From assembly GCF_025643595.1 (NCBI RefSeq), contig NZ_CP102826.1, positions 2,294,001-2,358,000 on the forward strand: a DNA stretch of 64,000 nt. The letters are read 5' to 3'. Source of the stretch: Saccharopolyspora rosea (GTDB lineage Bacteria > Actinomycetota > Actinomycetes > Mycobacteriales > Pseudonocardiaceae). The notes under the pieces were generated by a model that was not told where the DNA came from, did no database searches, and saw only the letters and a program-made list of their open reading frames with translations. Made by a program: the position numbers and the translations under genes. Every line of letters begins with the position of its first letter. Position 1 is the stretch's first letter. Positions 1 to 8,576 of this stretch are shown one piece after another.

Positions 1-928
1 CCGCGTCGCCGGTGCGGATCGTCTGCCCGGAGACCTCGATGTCCTGGTGCGCGTAGCGCACCAGGCCCAGGCCGCCCGGTGCGGTCCGGCGCAGGATCTC
101 CTCCACAGTGGACTCCACCTGGCCGTCGGGGTCCGCGGTGAACGCGTCCCTGCGGTCCACATCGGACAGCAGTAGCAGGACGCCGAGGTCGATGCGCCCC
201 GCGGTGGTCTCGTGCCCGGCGAAGATCAGGCCCGCGGCGAGCCGCGCGAGGTCCTGGTCGGTGAACTCGGGATGGGACCGCTGCGCGAGGACCAGATCGG
301 AGATGACGTCCTCGCCCGGGTCGGCCCGCTTGGCCGCGGCCAGTTCACCGGTGTACGCCATGAACTCGGCCATGGCGGTGCGGGCGACCTCGCCCTCGTT
401 GAGCCGGCCGATCCGGTCGGAGAGGTCGCGGAACAGGTCGCGGTCGGCGTAGGGCACGCCGAGCAGTTCGCAGATGACCAGCACCGGCAGCGGGAAGGCG
501 AGGTGTTCGTGCAGGTCGACCGGCTCGCCGGGGGACCGGTCGTGCGCTGCCTGCATCGCGTCGAGGCAGCCCTCGGTGAGTTCCCGGATGTGCTCGCCCA
601 GCGCGCGCATCCGCTTGGCGGAGAAGGCCGGGGCGAGCAACCTGCGCAGCCGCTGGTGGTTCGCCTGCTCGGAGTCGTGGTCACCGGCCGGGCCGCTGTT
701 GAGCGCGGCCTGCGAGATCTTCGCCGCCGTCTCCGGGGTGGGATGCGAGCGTCCGAGGCGGGGATCGCCCAGCAGTTCCCGGGCTTCGGCGTAGCGGGTC
801 ACCAGCCACGCCGGGTCGCCGGTGGGGGTGCGGACCCGGGTGATCGGGGCCTGGCGGCACAGGACGGCGTAGCGCGGGGCGAGGTCGAGCACGTTCGGGC
901 GGTCGAACGGCAGTTGGGGTGCGGTCAT
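1..928 (-). CDS. Cytochrome P450, 3'-truncated by the window edge
   Basis: Heme-thiolate monooxygenase of the soluble bacterial class. About 309 residues are visible. The I-helix oxygen-binding motif AGHETT lies around positions 225-242 and the K-helix EEILR follows; the heme-cysteine loop lies beyond position 1. The ATG at 928 is preceded by AGGAGG at good spacing (minus strand). The gene starts 30 bp after the stop of the DUF3159 membrane protein on the same strand, so the two are probably co-transcribed. No ferredoxin or biosynthetic core gene is visible beside it, so substrate is unknown. Confidence 0.93.
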   Translation of the reverse strand, partial: MTAPQLPFDRPNVLDLAPRYAVLCRQAPITRVRTPTGDPAWLVTRYAEARELLGDPRLGRSHPTPETAAKISQAALNSGPAGDHDSEQANHQRLRRLLAPAFSAKRMRALGEHIRELTEGCLDAMQAAHDRSPGEPVDLHEHLAFPLPVLVICELLGVPYADRDLFRDLSDRIGRLNEGEVARTAMAEFMAYTGELAAAKRADPGEDVISDLVLAQRSHPEFTDQDLARLAAGLIFAGHETTAGRIDLGVLLLLSDVDRRDAFTADPDGQVESTVEEILRRTAPGGLGLVRYAHQDIEVSGQTIRTGDA

Positions 929-958
929 GGGACGGGGCCTCCTGAAGTGTGCGTGCTT

Positions 959-1648
959 TCATCGAACGGTTTCGCGGGGGAGAGCGGAAGGGTCGGGATC
1001 CCGGGTGCGGGCGTCGCAGCGGTCCGTCGCGCAGCGGTGCGCACCGGTCGCGCGGCGGAAGACCCGCCACGCCAGCAGTGCGCCGAGCCCGTGCACGAAC
1101 GGCCAGGCGACGTGGGTGAACCCGAGGGCCACGGTCTGCCCGGCCGAGTACAGCGGGAGATCGACCGACAGCACGAGGAGCTTCGCGGCGAGCAGGACCA
1201 GGTTCGCTCGGGTGAACGCCCGGCGGCGGGTCGGGCAGCGGCGCCACCTGGTCCGCTCGCCGGTGACCAGTCCCGCCACCAGCCCCAGCGGCGGCCAGCC
1301 GAACACCAGCAGCACCGGCGTCACCGCGGCGGTGACGCCCTGGACCACCAGGCCGGGCAGGAAGAAATCGGTGGCGTCCGCGGTGTGCGCGGCCAGCGCA
1401 CCACCCGCGCAGACGACGCCGAGGGCGATGAGCGTGCGCCACACGCGTTCCCCGCGCACCAGCCGGTGGACGCCGATCCCGACGCCGCTGGCGAGCGCCA
1501 GCACCACCGCGACGGCGAGCCGGTCGGTCAGCACGAAGCCCAGCGTGAAGCAGAGGACCGGTGCGATGTCGAGCAGCGCTGCGCGCGCCCGCTCGCGCAC
1601 CTCGGGCTTGGCGTCCGCGCGGTCTTCGAGGGGTGGTGGCGGGGTCAC
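959..1648 (-). CDS. DUF3159 family multi-pass membrane protein
   Basis: A 229-residue protein with about six hydrophobic helices. The pattern of LLDIAPVLCF at the N-terminus and an AWPFVHG segment near the end matches actinobacterial DUF3159 proteins, whose function is not established. The GTG at 1648 is the most upstream start that keeps the N-terminus short. The C-terminal tail is charged and Cys/Arg-rich. It sits upstream of the P450 in a probable two-gene operon and is divergent from the response regulator. Confidence 0.8.
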   Translation of the reverse strand: MTPPPPLEDRADAKPEVRERARAALLDIAPVLCFTLGFVLTDRLAVAVVLALASGVGIGVHRLVRGERVWRTLIALGVVCAGGALAAHTADATDFFLPGLVVQGVTAAVTPVLLVFGWPPLGLVAGLVTGERTRWRRCPTRRRAFTRANLVLLAAKLLVLSVDLPLYSAGQTVALGFTHVAWPFVHGLGALLAWRVFRRATGAHRCATDRCDARTRDPDPSALPRETVR

Positions 1649-1720
1649 GGCGGCTCCAGGGGCTGGCTGGGGGTGCTGGTGCCAGCAAACCCAGCGCGGC
1701 TGACCCGGTCCGGTCACCGA

Positions 1721-1737
1721 CCTGACCGTTTCCTGAC
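1721..1737 (+). promoter_or_regulatory. CCTGAC-N5-CCTGAC direct repeat, probable response-regulator site
   Basis: Two CCTGAC hexamers start exactly 11 bp apart in the divergent gap between the DUF3159 gene and the OmpR-type regulator. An 11-bp-spaced tandem hexamer is the usual binding architecture for an OmpR/PhoB-family dimer. The adjacent regulator is the obvious candidate binder (inference). Confidence 0.5.
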
Positions 1738-1874
1738 AGCGCCGCGGTCGACGTTTCCGCTGCTCGCGCGCCACCAGCGGAAGATCCGGTCCGGCCGCGC
1801 AGTAGGATTTCCGCGGCCGGGATCCGGCGGCGCGCCGCCGCCGCGGACGAGTGAGACGACGATGGGTACCTGCC

Positions 1875-2603
1875 ATGCGGTCCGCATCGCGGAATGAAGG
1901 GGTGTCGCCACCGCGCGGAAGCGGGCAACGACTGCTCGTCGTGGACGACGACCCGGGGCTGGCCGAGCTGCTGGAGACCACCCTGAGCCTGGCCGGGTAC
2001 CGGGTGACGGTCGTGGATCGCGGCGCCGAGGCGCTGCGGGCCTGCGACGCGGTCACGCCGGACCTGCTGGTGCTGGACGTGATGCTGCCCGATATGGACG
2101 GATTCGCGGTGTGCCGGCGGTTGGTCGACAACGGGGCGCGGCTGCCGGTGCTGTTCCTGACGGCGCGGGACGCGGTCGAGGACCGCGTCACCGGCTTGAC
2201 CCTCGGCGCCGACGACTACCTCACCAAGCCGTTCAACGTCGTCGAACTGCTGGCCAGGGTGCACGCCCTGCTGCGCCGAGCGGGCACCGCCGCCGAGCCC
2301 GGCGCGGTCCTGCGGTTCGCCGACCTCACCGTGGACGAGCGCAGCATGCGGGTCCGCCGCGGCGACCGGCCGATCACGCTGTCGCCGACCGAGTACAAGT
2401 TGTTGCGGTACCTGCTGGTCAACGCCGATCACGTGCTGTCGAAGGACCAGATCATGGACCACGTGTGGCAGCACCGCTTCGATCCCGGCGTCGTGGAGAA
2501 GCTCGTGTCCAGGCTGCGGGCGAAGGTGGACGCGCACCCGCCGGCCTTGATCCACACGGTGCGCGGCTTCGGCTACAGCCTGCGGCGCCCCGGAGTCGAG
2601 TGA
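1875..2603 (+). CDS. OmpR/PhoB-family response regulator
   Basis: Receiver domain (about residues 18-130) with the acidic pair DDD, the phospho-acceptor Asp68 in LVLDVMLP, a switch Thr in LTARD and the KPF lysine, followed by a winged-helix DNA-binding domain (about 140-240) ending in RGFGYSLR. About 242 residues, typical for the class. An ATG at 1875 is used; a GTG at 1851 (in frame) and a GTG at 1902 are alternatives because none has a clear ribosome binding site. It ends 1 bp before its kinase, so translation is probably coupled. Confidence 0.92.
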   Translation: MRSASRNEGVSPPRGSGQRLLVVDDDPGLAELLETTLSLAGYRVTVVDRGAEALRACDAVTPDLLVLDVMLPDMDGFAVCRRLVDNGARLPVLFLTARDAVEDRVTGLTLGADDYLTKPFNVVELLARVHALLRRAGTAAEPGAVLRFADLTVDERSMRVRRGDRPITLSPTEYKLLRYLLVNADHVLSKDQIMDHVWQHRFDPGVVEKLVSRLRAKVDAHPPALIHTVRGFGYSLRRPGVE

Positions 2604-2604
2604 G

Positions 2605-4053
2605 ATGGCTCGCTCCTGGCGCGGCTCGCTGCGGGGCCGTCTCCTGGCGGGGGTCATCCTGCTGGCCGCCCTCGGCATGGCGGCGGTGGACGTGGCCTCG
2701 CTGGTCGGGCTGCGCCTCTACCTCACCGACGTCGCCGACAGGAACCTCACCCAGGCCCGCGACAGCGTCCAGCGCTACGTCGGGAGCCGCGCCGCCGCCC
2801 CGATCTCGGAGACCACGCTCGACACCCTGGTCCCGGCCGGCGCCTACGTCGCGCTGCTCGACGAGCGCGGCCGGGTGGTCGCGGAGACGGCGGCGCAGGG
2901 CGCCGACGGGCGGCTCACCCCGCGCCCCGACCTGCCGGAACCGGTCCCGGGTGGTTTCGCCGAGCACCCGATCACCGTGTCGGCCCAGGGCGCGCTGATG
3001 CCGAGGTACCGCACGCTGGGCTTCCCCGTCGGGGCGCACACCACGGTCCGCCCGGCGACCGGTGCGGCGCCGAAGCCGGTGAGCACGATGGTGATCGGCA
3101 CCAGCCTCGCGCTCGCCGATGACGTCGTGTACTGGCTCGTCGGCGCCGACGCCGTGGCCACCCTCGCCGCGCTCGCCGCGGTCGCCCTGCTGGGGCGCGG
3201 TGTGCTGCGGGTGGGCATGCGGCCGTTGCAGGACATGGCCGCGACCGCCACCGCCATCGCCGACGGCGACCTCCACCAGCGCATCGAGGTCGCCCGGCCG
3301 CACTCCGAGATCGGCGAGGTCGGCAGCGCGCTGAACCGGGCGTTCGACGCGCGGCAGCGGTCCGAGGAACGGCTCCGCCAGTTCGTCGCCGACGCCTCGC
3401 ACGAGCTGCGCACCCCGCTGACCACGATCAGGGGTTGGGCCCAGCTGCACCTGCACGGACTCGCCCAGCAACCTGAACTCGCCGAGCGGTCGATGCTGCG
3501 CATCGAGGAGGAAGCCGCCCAGATGCACGCGACCGTGGAGGAACTGCTGCTGCTCGCCCAACTCGACCAGGGGCGCCCGCTGGCGGACATCCCGGTCGAC
3601 CTCGGCGGACTCGCCACGACCGCGGTCGCGGACGCCCGCGCGCTCGACCCCGGCAGGCCGATCACCGTCGACGTCCAGGGCGAGGTGTTCGCCACCGGCG
3701 ACGAGGAGCGGTTGCACCAGGTGCTGCGGAATCTGCTCAGCAACGCGCAGCGGCACACGCCCGCCGGGACACCGGTCGCCGTGGCGGTCCGCGCGCTGCC
3801 CGAGGACCGGGTCGAACTGGCGGTGACCGACCACGGTCCCGGCATGGACCCCGAAACCGCGCGCCGGATCTTCGAACGCTTCTACCGCGGCGACGACTCC
3901 CGGAGCCCCGGCACGGGCGGCACCGGACTGGGCCTGGCGATCGTCAAGTCCATCACCGAGGCGCACGGCGGCGAGGTCGCGGTGACCACCGCCGAGGGCG
4001 AGGGCAGCACCTTCACCGTCACCCTGCCCGCCGCCCGACCGAGCCGGTGCTGA
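2605..4053 (+). CDS. Membrane sensor histidine kinase
   Basis: 482 residues: TM1 (about 13-37), a roughly 130-residue extracytoplasmic sensor, TM2 (about 172-198), HAMP, HisKA with the phospho-accepting His266 in DASHELRTPL, and HATPase_c with N, G1 (DHGPGMD) and G2 (GTGLGLAIV) boxes. It is the partner of the regulator immediately upstream. The signal is not deducible; the sensor has no recognisable ligand fold by eye. The architecture resembles the MprB/TcrY-like kinases of actinobacteria. Confidence 0.93.
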   Translation: MARSWRGSLRGRLLAGVILLAALGMAAVDVASLVGLRLYLTDVADRNLTQARDSVQRYVGSRAAAPISETTLDTLVPAGAYVALLDERGRVVAETAAQGADGRLTPRPDLPEPVPGGFAEHPITVSAQGALMPRYRTLGFPVGAHTTVRPATGAAPKPVSTMVIGTSLALADDVVYWLVGADAVATLAALAAVALLGRGVLRVGMRPLQDMAATATAIADGDLHQRIEVARPHSEIGEVGSALNRAFDARQRSEERLRQFVADASHELRTPLTTIRGWAQLHLHGLAQQPELAERSMLRIEEEAAQMHATVEELLLLAQLDQGRPLADIPVDLGGLATTAVADARALDPGRPITVDVQGEVFATGDEERLHQVLRNLLSNAQRHTPAGTPVAVAVRALPEDRVELAVTDHGPGMDPETARRIFERFYRGDDSRSPGTGGTGLGLAIVKSITEAHGGEVAVTTAEGEGSTFTVTLPAARPSRC

Positions 4054-4282
4054 TCGGGGCGCGCGGTGCTCCTACCGGCGTTGTCGCGGGAGCCGCGCGG
4101 GCGTCCTCGCGGTACCGGCGAGCACCCGGCGGGCGGCCACCGGATCTCGTGGATGCCGTGTGGCACCGCGGTTTTCCGGTTACCGGACCTCCCGCACCAC
4201 GCGGGTCCGTCGAGCTCACCGCGGTGGGAACCTGCCCTATGCTCCCCGCCTGGGGCAGGAGGCCGGAAAAGGGGAGGCGGAC

Positions 4283-5434
4283 GTGGGGCGCAACGCGGTG
4301 GTCGTGGGCGGTGGCATCGGCGGGTTGGCCGCGGCGATCGGTCTGCGCCGCATCGGTTGGGAGGCGACGGTCGTCGAGCGCGCTGCCGTTCTCGCCGACG
4401 TCGGTGCGGGAATCTCGTTGGCCGCCAACGGCATTCGTGCTCTGGACGCGCTCGGCGCCGGGCAGGCGGTGCGCGCGGCCGCGCGGTACCAGCGCAGCGG
4501 TGGCACGCGCACTCCCGGCGGTCGCTGGTTGGCCCGGATGGACGGCGTCGCGTTGGAACGCGAGACGGGCACGCCGATCGTGGGAATCCCCCGCGCCGCG
4601 CTGCACCGGCTGCTGCGCGAAGCCCTGCCGCGGGAGGCCCTGCTGATCGGGGCCGAGGTGACGTCCGTCGACATCGCCGGACAGGCGCGAGTGAGCTGCG
4701 GCGACGTCGTGCTGGACGCGGACCTGGTGGTGGCTGCCGATGGTGTCGGCAGCCGGTTGCGCTCGCAGTTCTTCCCCGCGCACCCCGGCCCGGTTTACAG
4801 CGGTTCGACGGTGCTGCGCGCCATCACCGACCGCTCGGTCGACCTGTCGACCGAGTTCGAGCTGACCTGGGGGCCGGGCGCGGAGTTCGGGCACATCGCC
4901 TTCGCCGACGGCCGGGCCGAATGGCACGCGGTCCTCACCGCTCCCGCGGGCGTGCGCTACCCCGATCCGCTGTCCGCGATGCGTCAGCGCTTCGGCGGCT
5001 GGCACGACCCGATCCCCACCCTCCTCGACGCGACGCGGCCGGAAGCCGTGCTGCACCACGACATGTCCGAGATCGCCACGCCCCTGCCGTCCTTCGCCGT
5101 GGGCAAGGTGGCCCTCCTCGGAGATGCGGCGCACGCCATGATGCCCAACCTCGGGCAAGGCGCCTGCCAAGCCCTGGAGGACGCGGTCGCGCTGGCCGCC
5201 GCGGTCGCCGCCGAGCCCGCGGTCGAATCCGCGTTGGCCCGGTACGACGCCGAGCGGCGGCCCCGCAGCCAGGCGGTGGCCCGCGCTGCCCGGCGGGCGG
5301 CCCGGATGGGGCAGCAGCTGGACAACCCCCTCGCCATCGCCGTGCGCAACACCGCGCTCAGCTTGGCCCCGCCCCGCGTCACCGCCCGTGCGATGCTGCG
5401 GCACGTCGACTGGACACCACCGGAACTCGGCTGA
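4283..5434 (+). CDS. FAD-dependent monooxygenase (salicylate hydroxylase-like)
   Basis: 383-residue single-component flavoprotein hydroxylase of the PHBH fold. Visible are the N-terminal Rossmann GGGIGGL for ADP of FAD, the DG motif in VAADGVGSRLR, and the GD motif GDAAHAMMPNLGQGACQ that contacts FAD ribityl. The GTG at 4283 follows GGGGAGG at good spacing; an in-frame upstream extension has no such site. NAD(P)H-driven hydroxylation of an aromatic or related ring is expected, but the substrate is unknown. It stands alone, convergent with the methyltransferase. Confidence 0.9.
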   Translation: MGRNAVVVGGGIGGLAAAIGLRRIGWEATVVERAAVLADVGAGISLAANGIRALDALGAGQAVRAAARYQRSGGTRTPGGRWLARMDGVALERETGTPIVGIPRAALHRLLREALPREALLIGAEVTSVDIAGQARVSCGDVVLDADLVVAADGVGSRLRSQFFPAHPGPVYSGSTVLRAITDRSVDLSTEFELTWGPGAEFGHIAFADGRAEWHAVLTAPAGVRYPDPLSAMRQRFGGWHDPIPTLLDATRPEAVLHHDMSEIATPLPSFAVGKVALLGDAAHAMMPNLGQGACQALEDAVALAAAVAAEPAVESALARYDAERRPRSQAVARAARRAARMGQQLDNPLAIAVRNTALSLAPPRVTARAMLRHVDWTPPELG

Positions 5435-5481
5435 CCGCAGGAGTTCGCGCCCAGCAAGGTCCGTTGTGGACGGAGACGGCG

Positions 5482-6135
5482 TCAGTCACCGTCCGGCTTT
5501 CCGAGCGCGTCGGAGCCGACGAAGGTGAACATGCGCACGCCCTCGGCCAGTGGCCGCGGTTCGCCGCGGAAGCGGTGCACGCCGACGCCGAAACTCGCGT
5601 CCGGATCGGACAGCCACTCGCGGTCGTAGCCGCGTTCCTCGAACCACTCGCAGATCAGCGGAACCCGGTCCGGAGCGCCCCGGTGGCGGGTCCAGACGAC
5701 CAGGCCGCCGGTCCTGCACAGCTGGGAACAGCAGTCGACGGTCCGCTCGATGTCCGCGTCGGTGATGTTGCCGAACACCCCGCAGACCAGCACGAGGTCC
5801 GCCGGGGTCACGCCCCGGTAGTGATCGGTGAGCGAGGCGTCCCCGGGCACCACTTCCACGCGGTTCAAACCGGCCGCGCGGGCGGTCTCCTCGGCCACCG
5901 CCGCGTTGTGCGCGTCCAGTTCCACCAGGCGCGCCCGGACGTCGTCCCGGCGCGGGTGGTCGGCCAGCACCGCCAACAGGTCGCGGCCCTGACCGGCGCA
6001 CAGGCTGATCACCCGCAGCGGCCCCGGCGGGCTGGCGTCCAGCGCGGCCCGGATCCGCTGCTGGACCACCACCAGTCGGCGCGCCAGGTGCGAGCCGGGG
6101 AGGTCGTATCCGTCGTGCCAGCTCTGCCAGTCCAC
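5482..6135 (-). CDS. Class I SAM-dependent methyltransferase-like protein
   Basis: 217 residues. A Rossmann-type SAM site is seen in VISLCAGQGRDLL (motif I, with Cys in the glycine-rich loop), an acidic residue at the end of strand 2 (LVELD), and DASLTD before motif III. The LVLVCGVFGNI stretch corresponds to the motif IV region. GTG start at 6135. Related proteins are common in actinobacteria, without an assigned substrate. Convergent with the FAD monooxygenase and divergent from the TetR gene. Confidence 0.8.
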   Translation of the reverse strand: MDWQSWHDGYDLPGSHLARRLVVVQQRIRAALDASPPGPLRVISLCAGQGRDLLAVLADHPRRDDVRARLVELDAHNAAVAEETARAAGLNRVEVVPGDASLTDHYRGVTPADLVLVCGVFGNITDADIERTVDCCSQLCRTGGLVVWTRHRGAPDRVPLICEWFEERGYDREWLSDPDASFGVGVHRFRGEPRPLAEGVRMFTFVGSDALGKPDGD

Positions 6136-6322
6136 GGGCGAACCCTACGGCGGCTCCCGCTCGACCGACGACCGGTTCGCGCCCGCGTCCCCCGGTCGGC
6201 GGCGTTCGGTGGGACGTCTCGCCGATCCGGACGCCGTGGTCTGCCTGACCGGTGTCGCGCACGAGGTCGTCCTGCCGTCGACGGGCGCGTCGCCGTGCAG
6301 TTCAGCGGTTCCCCGACACCGG

Positions 6323-6351
6323 TTGAATCACTGATTGAAACCTGTTCTACT
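6323..6351 (+). promoter_or_regulatory. Promoter with KstR-type palindrome for the TetR-OYE operon
   Basis: A -35-like TTGAAT (6323-6328) and a -10-like TCTACT (6346-6351) are separated by 17 bp. The predicted transcription start falls at about 6358, the GTG itself, so the mRNA may be leaderless. Positions 6336-6349 match TNNAACNNGTTNNA at every fixed base, the published consensus of the mycobacterial TetR repressor KstR. A repressor bound here would cover the -10. Confidence 0.55.
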
Positions 6352-6357
6352 GATCTC

Positions 6358-6975
6358 GTGTCTCGGCGGTTGGCGGTGGACGGCCCGGCGGAGGCCGATA
6401 CCCGTGCCCGGTTGTTGGTGGTGGCCGAGCGGTTGCTGCTGGAGTCCGGGTACGACCGGGTGTCGGTGCGGGCGATCAACACCGCGGCCGGGATGAATCC
6501 CGCCGCGGTGCACTACCACTTCGGTTCCAAGGACGGCGTGGTGGCCGCGCTGCTGGAGGAGCGGTTGGCCCCGCTGTGGCAGGACCAGTTGGATTCGCTG
6601 GCGCAGCGCCGGAAGCGGGGTTGGGTGCCCGAGGTCGCGGAGCTGGTGGACGTGGTGCTCGCCCCGCTGCGCGCGCTGGCGGCGGATCCGACCGGCCGAC
6701 TGCACCTGCACCTGTTGGCGCGGGTCGTGCTGGGCGGCCGGCGGCTGGCGTGGACGTCGCGGTGGTTCGGGTTGTCCGCGTGGGCCGAGTTGCTGCGCGC
6801 CGCCCGGCCGGACCTGTCCGAGGACGAGGCGAGGCTGCGGTGGCGGTTCGCGTTCGGCCTGGTGCTCCAGTCCTGCGGCAACCCGCTCGGCGACACTCCG
6901 ATCAGCACCGAGGTACCGGTGGAGGCGTTGCGCGGCTTCGTCGTCGCCGGTCTGGACGCGGGGAGCCCACCATGA
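6358..6975 (+). CDS. TetR-family transcriptional repressor
   Basis: 205 residues. The N-terminal helix-turn-helix (about residues 18-65) ends in the family signature AVHYHFGSKDGVVAALLEERL; the C-terminal all-helical domain would bind the inducer. GTG at 6358 is chosen because it sits at the predicted transcription start. The stop overlaps the next start (ATGA), so it is translationally coupled to the OYE-type reductase, its likely main target. The upstream KstR-type palindrome suggests autoregulation by a lipid, steroid or enone ligand (inference). Confidence 0.9.
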   Translation: MSRRLAVDGPAEADTRARLLVVAERLLLESGYDRVSVRAINTAAGMNPAAVHYHFGSKDGVVAALLEERLAPLWQDQLDSLAQRRKRGWVPEVAELVDVVLAPLRALAADPTGRLHLHLLARVVLGGRRLAWTSRWFGLSAWAELLRAARPDLSEDEARLRWRFAFGLVLQSCGNPLGDTPISTEVPVEALRGFVVAGLDAGSPP

Positions 6976-8147
6976 CCGAACCGGACGTGCTCGCCCCGGC
7001 GCGGCTGGGGCCGGTGCGGTTGCGCAACCGGATCATCAAGGCGGCCACGTTCGAAGGCGCCACGCCGGAGGGAGCGGTCACCGACCGGTTGATCGACTAC
7101 CACCTGCGGCCGGCGCGCGGCGGGGTCGGGATGACCACGGTGGCCTACTGCGCGGTCGCTCCGGAGGGGCGCACCGACCGGCACCAGATCTGGATGCGGC
7201 CGGAGGTGGTGCCGCAGCTGCGTCGGCTCACCGATGCGGTGCACGCCGCGGGGGCGGCGGTGTGCGCGCAGCTCGGGCACGCCGGACCGGTCGCGAACGC
7301 CGCGTCGAACCGGCGGGCCGCGCTGGCGCCGAGCGGTCGGTTCAGCCCGCTGAGCCTGCGTTGGACGCGGGCGGCGCGCACCGCGGACCTGGACCGGATC
7401 ACCGCCGCGCACGCCACGGCCGCGCGGACCGCGCTGGAGGCCGGATTCGACGCGGTGGAACTGCACTTCGGGCACAACTACCTCGTCAGCGCGTTCCTCA
7501 GTCCGCGGCTGAACCGGCGGACCGACCGGTACGGCGGCCCGTTGCGCAACCGGGCGCGGCTGGCGCTGGACATCGCCCGCGCGGTGCGCGAGGCGGTCGG
7601 CGACCGGATGGCGATCACCGCGAAGCTGAACATGGACGACGGGGTTCCGGGCGGGTTCTGGTTGGACGAAAGCGTCCAAGTAGGACAGTGGTTGGAGGAG
7701 GACGGCTCGCTGGACGCGCTGGAACTGACCGCGGGCAGCTCGCTGCTCAACCCGATGTACCTGTTCACCGGGGACGCGCCGGTCCGCGAGTTCGCCGCCG
7801 CGTTCCCGGCCCCGCAGCGCTGGGGCATCCGGGCCGGCGGCGGCCTGTTCCTGCGCGAGTACCCGTACCGGGAGGCGTACCTGCTGGACCGGGCGCGCCA
7901 GTTCCGCGCGGCCCTGCGGATGCCGCTGGTCCTGCTCGGCGGCGTCACCCGCCGGGAGACCATGGATCTGGCCATGCGCGAGGGTTTCTCGTTCGTGGCG
8001 ATGGCCCGCGCGTTGCTGCGCGAACCCGACCTGGTGCGCCGCATCGAGTCCGACCCGTCCGCGCGGTCGCGGTGCGTGCACTGCAACCGGTGCATGCCCA
8101 CGATCTACCGCGGCACCCGCTGCGTGCTGGTGCCCGAGCCGCGCTGA
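6972..8147 (+). CDS. Old yellow enzyme-family NADH:flavin oxidoreductase with a C-terminal Cys cluster
   Basis: 391-residue FMN TIM barrel. Signatures include the N-terminal LGPVRLRNRI, QLGHAG, the substrate-binding pair in ELHFGHNYLVSAFLSP, RTDRYGG, and LLGGVTRRE near the FMN phosphate site. The end holds CVHCNRC plus a later Cys (CxxCxxC-x9-C), as in the 4Fe-4S site of 2,4-dienoyl-CoA reductase-type enzymes, but the following FAD/NADPH domain of that family is absent. It probably reduces an activated C=C bond. Co-expressed with the overlapping TetR gene. Confidence 0.9.
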   Translation: MTEPDVLAPARLGPVRLRNRIIKAATFEGATPEGAVTDRLIDYHLRPARGGVGMTTVAYCAVAPEGRTDRHQIWMRPEVVPQLRRLTDAVHAAGAAVCAQLGHAGPVANAASNRRAALAPSGRFSPLSLRWTRAARTADLDRITAAHATAARTALEAGFDAVELHFGHNYLVSAFLSPRLNRRTDRYGGPLRNRARLALDIARAVREAVGDRMAITAKLNMDDGVPGGFWLDESVQVGQWLEEDGSLDALELTAGSSLLNPMYLFTGDAPVREFAAAFPAPQRWGIRAGGGLFLREYPYREAYLLDRARQFRAALRMPLVLLGGVTRRETMDLAMREGFSFVAMARALLREPDLVRRIESDPSARSRCVHCNRCMPTIYRGTRCVLVPEPR

Positions 8148-8576
8148 ACCCGGCGCGGGTGCGACTCGCGCGACCTGGCGGAGGGGGTCCGGACTGGCCC
8201 GGCTGCCGGTCGACCCGTGAGGATCGGCTCCTCGTCGTTCGACCCGCGCCGTGCGCGGGCGAGTGCGTCGGCGACGTCGGCCAGGCCGAACTCCCGGTGC
8301 ACCGCCGGAGCGGTGGCCGGTGTCGGACAGCAGGTCCGTCAACCAGCACCGCCAGGCCCGGTGACACCACCTATACGATCATGATCGACAAGGGGCTCAA
8401 GTCATGCCGGGCCCGCAGGCCAGCAGTCCCCTTCGAGGACCACGAACAAGGTAACGGTGCTCCCGGAGCCGATGTGACTGCGGCGCGTCAGCGCCTCGTG
8501 GGGGGCGGGTGACGGGCGGGCCGCTGAGGTTCCGCTACCGGCACCGCCACGCAAAACGAGTTCGAAGACCAGGCTC
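8148..8576. other. Gap between convergent genes, with a palindrome
   Basis: No convincing gene. A perfect 12-bp palindrome CGATCATGATCG lies at 8376-8387 with no adjacent start codon. On the minus strand around 8230-8302, a short reading frame containing HREFGLADVADALA looks like it could be the tail of a lost oxidoreductase, but it is too short to assign. Confidence 0.4.

Noticed and set aside
212..1897. 561-codon plus-strand ORF over the P450 and DUF3159 genes
   Set aside because: Antisense to two recognised families; composition is not protein-like.
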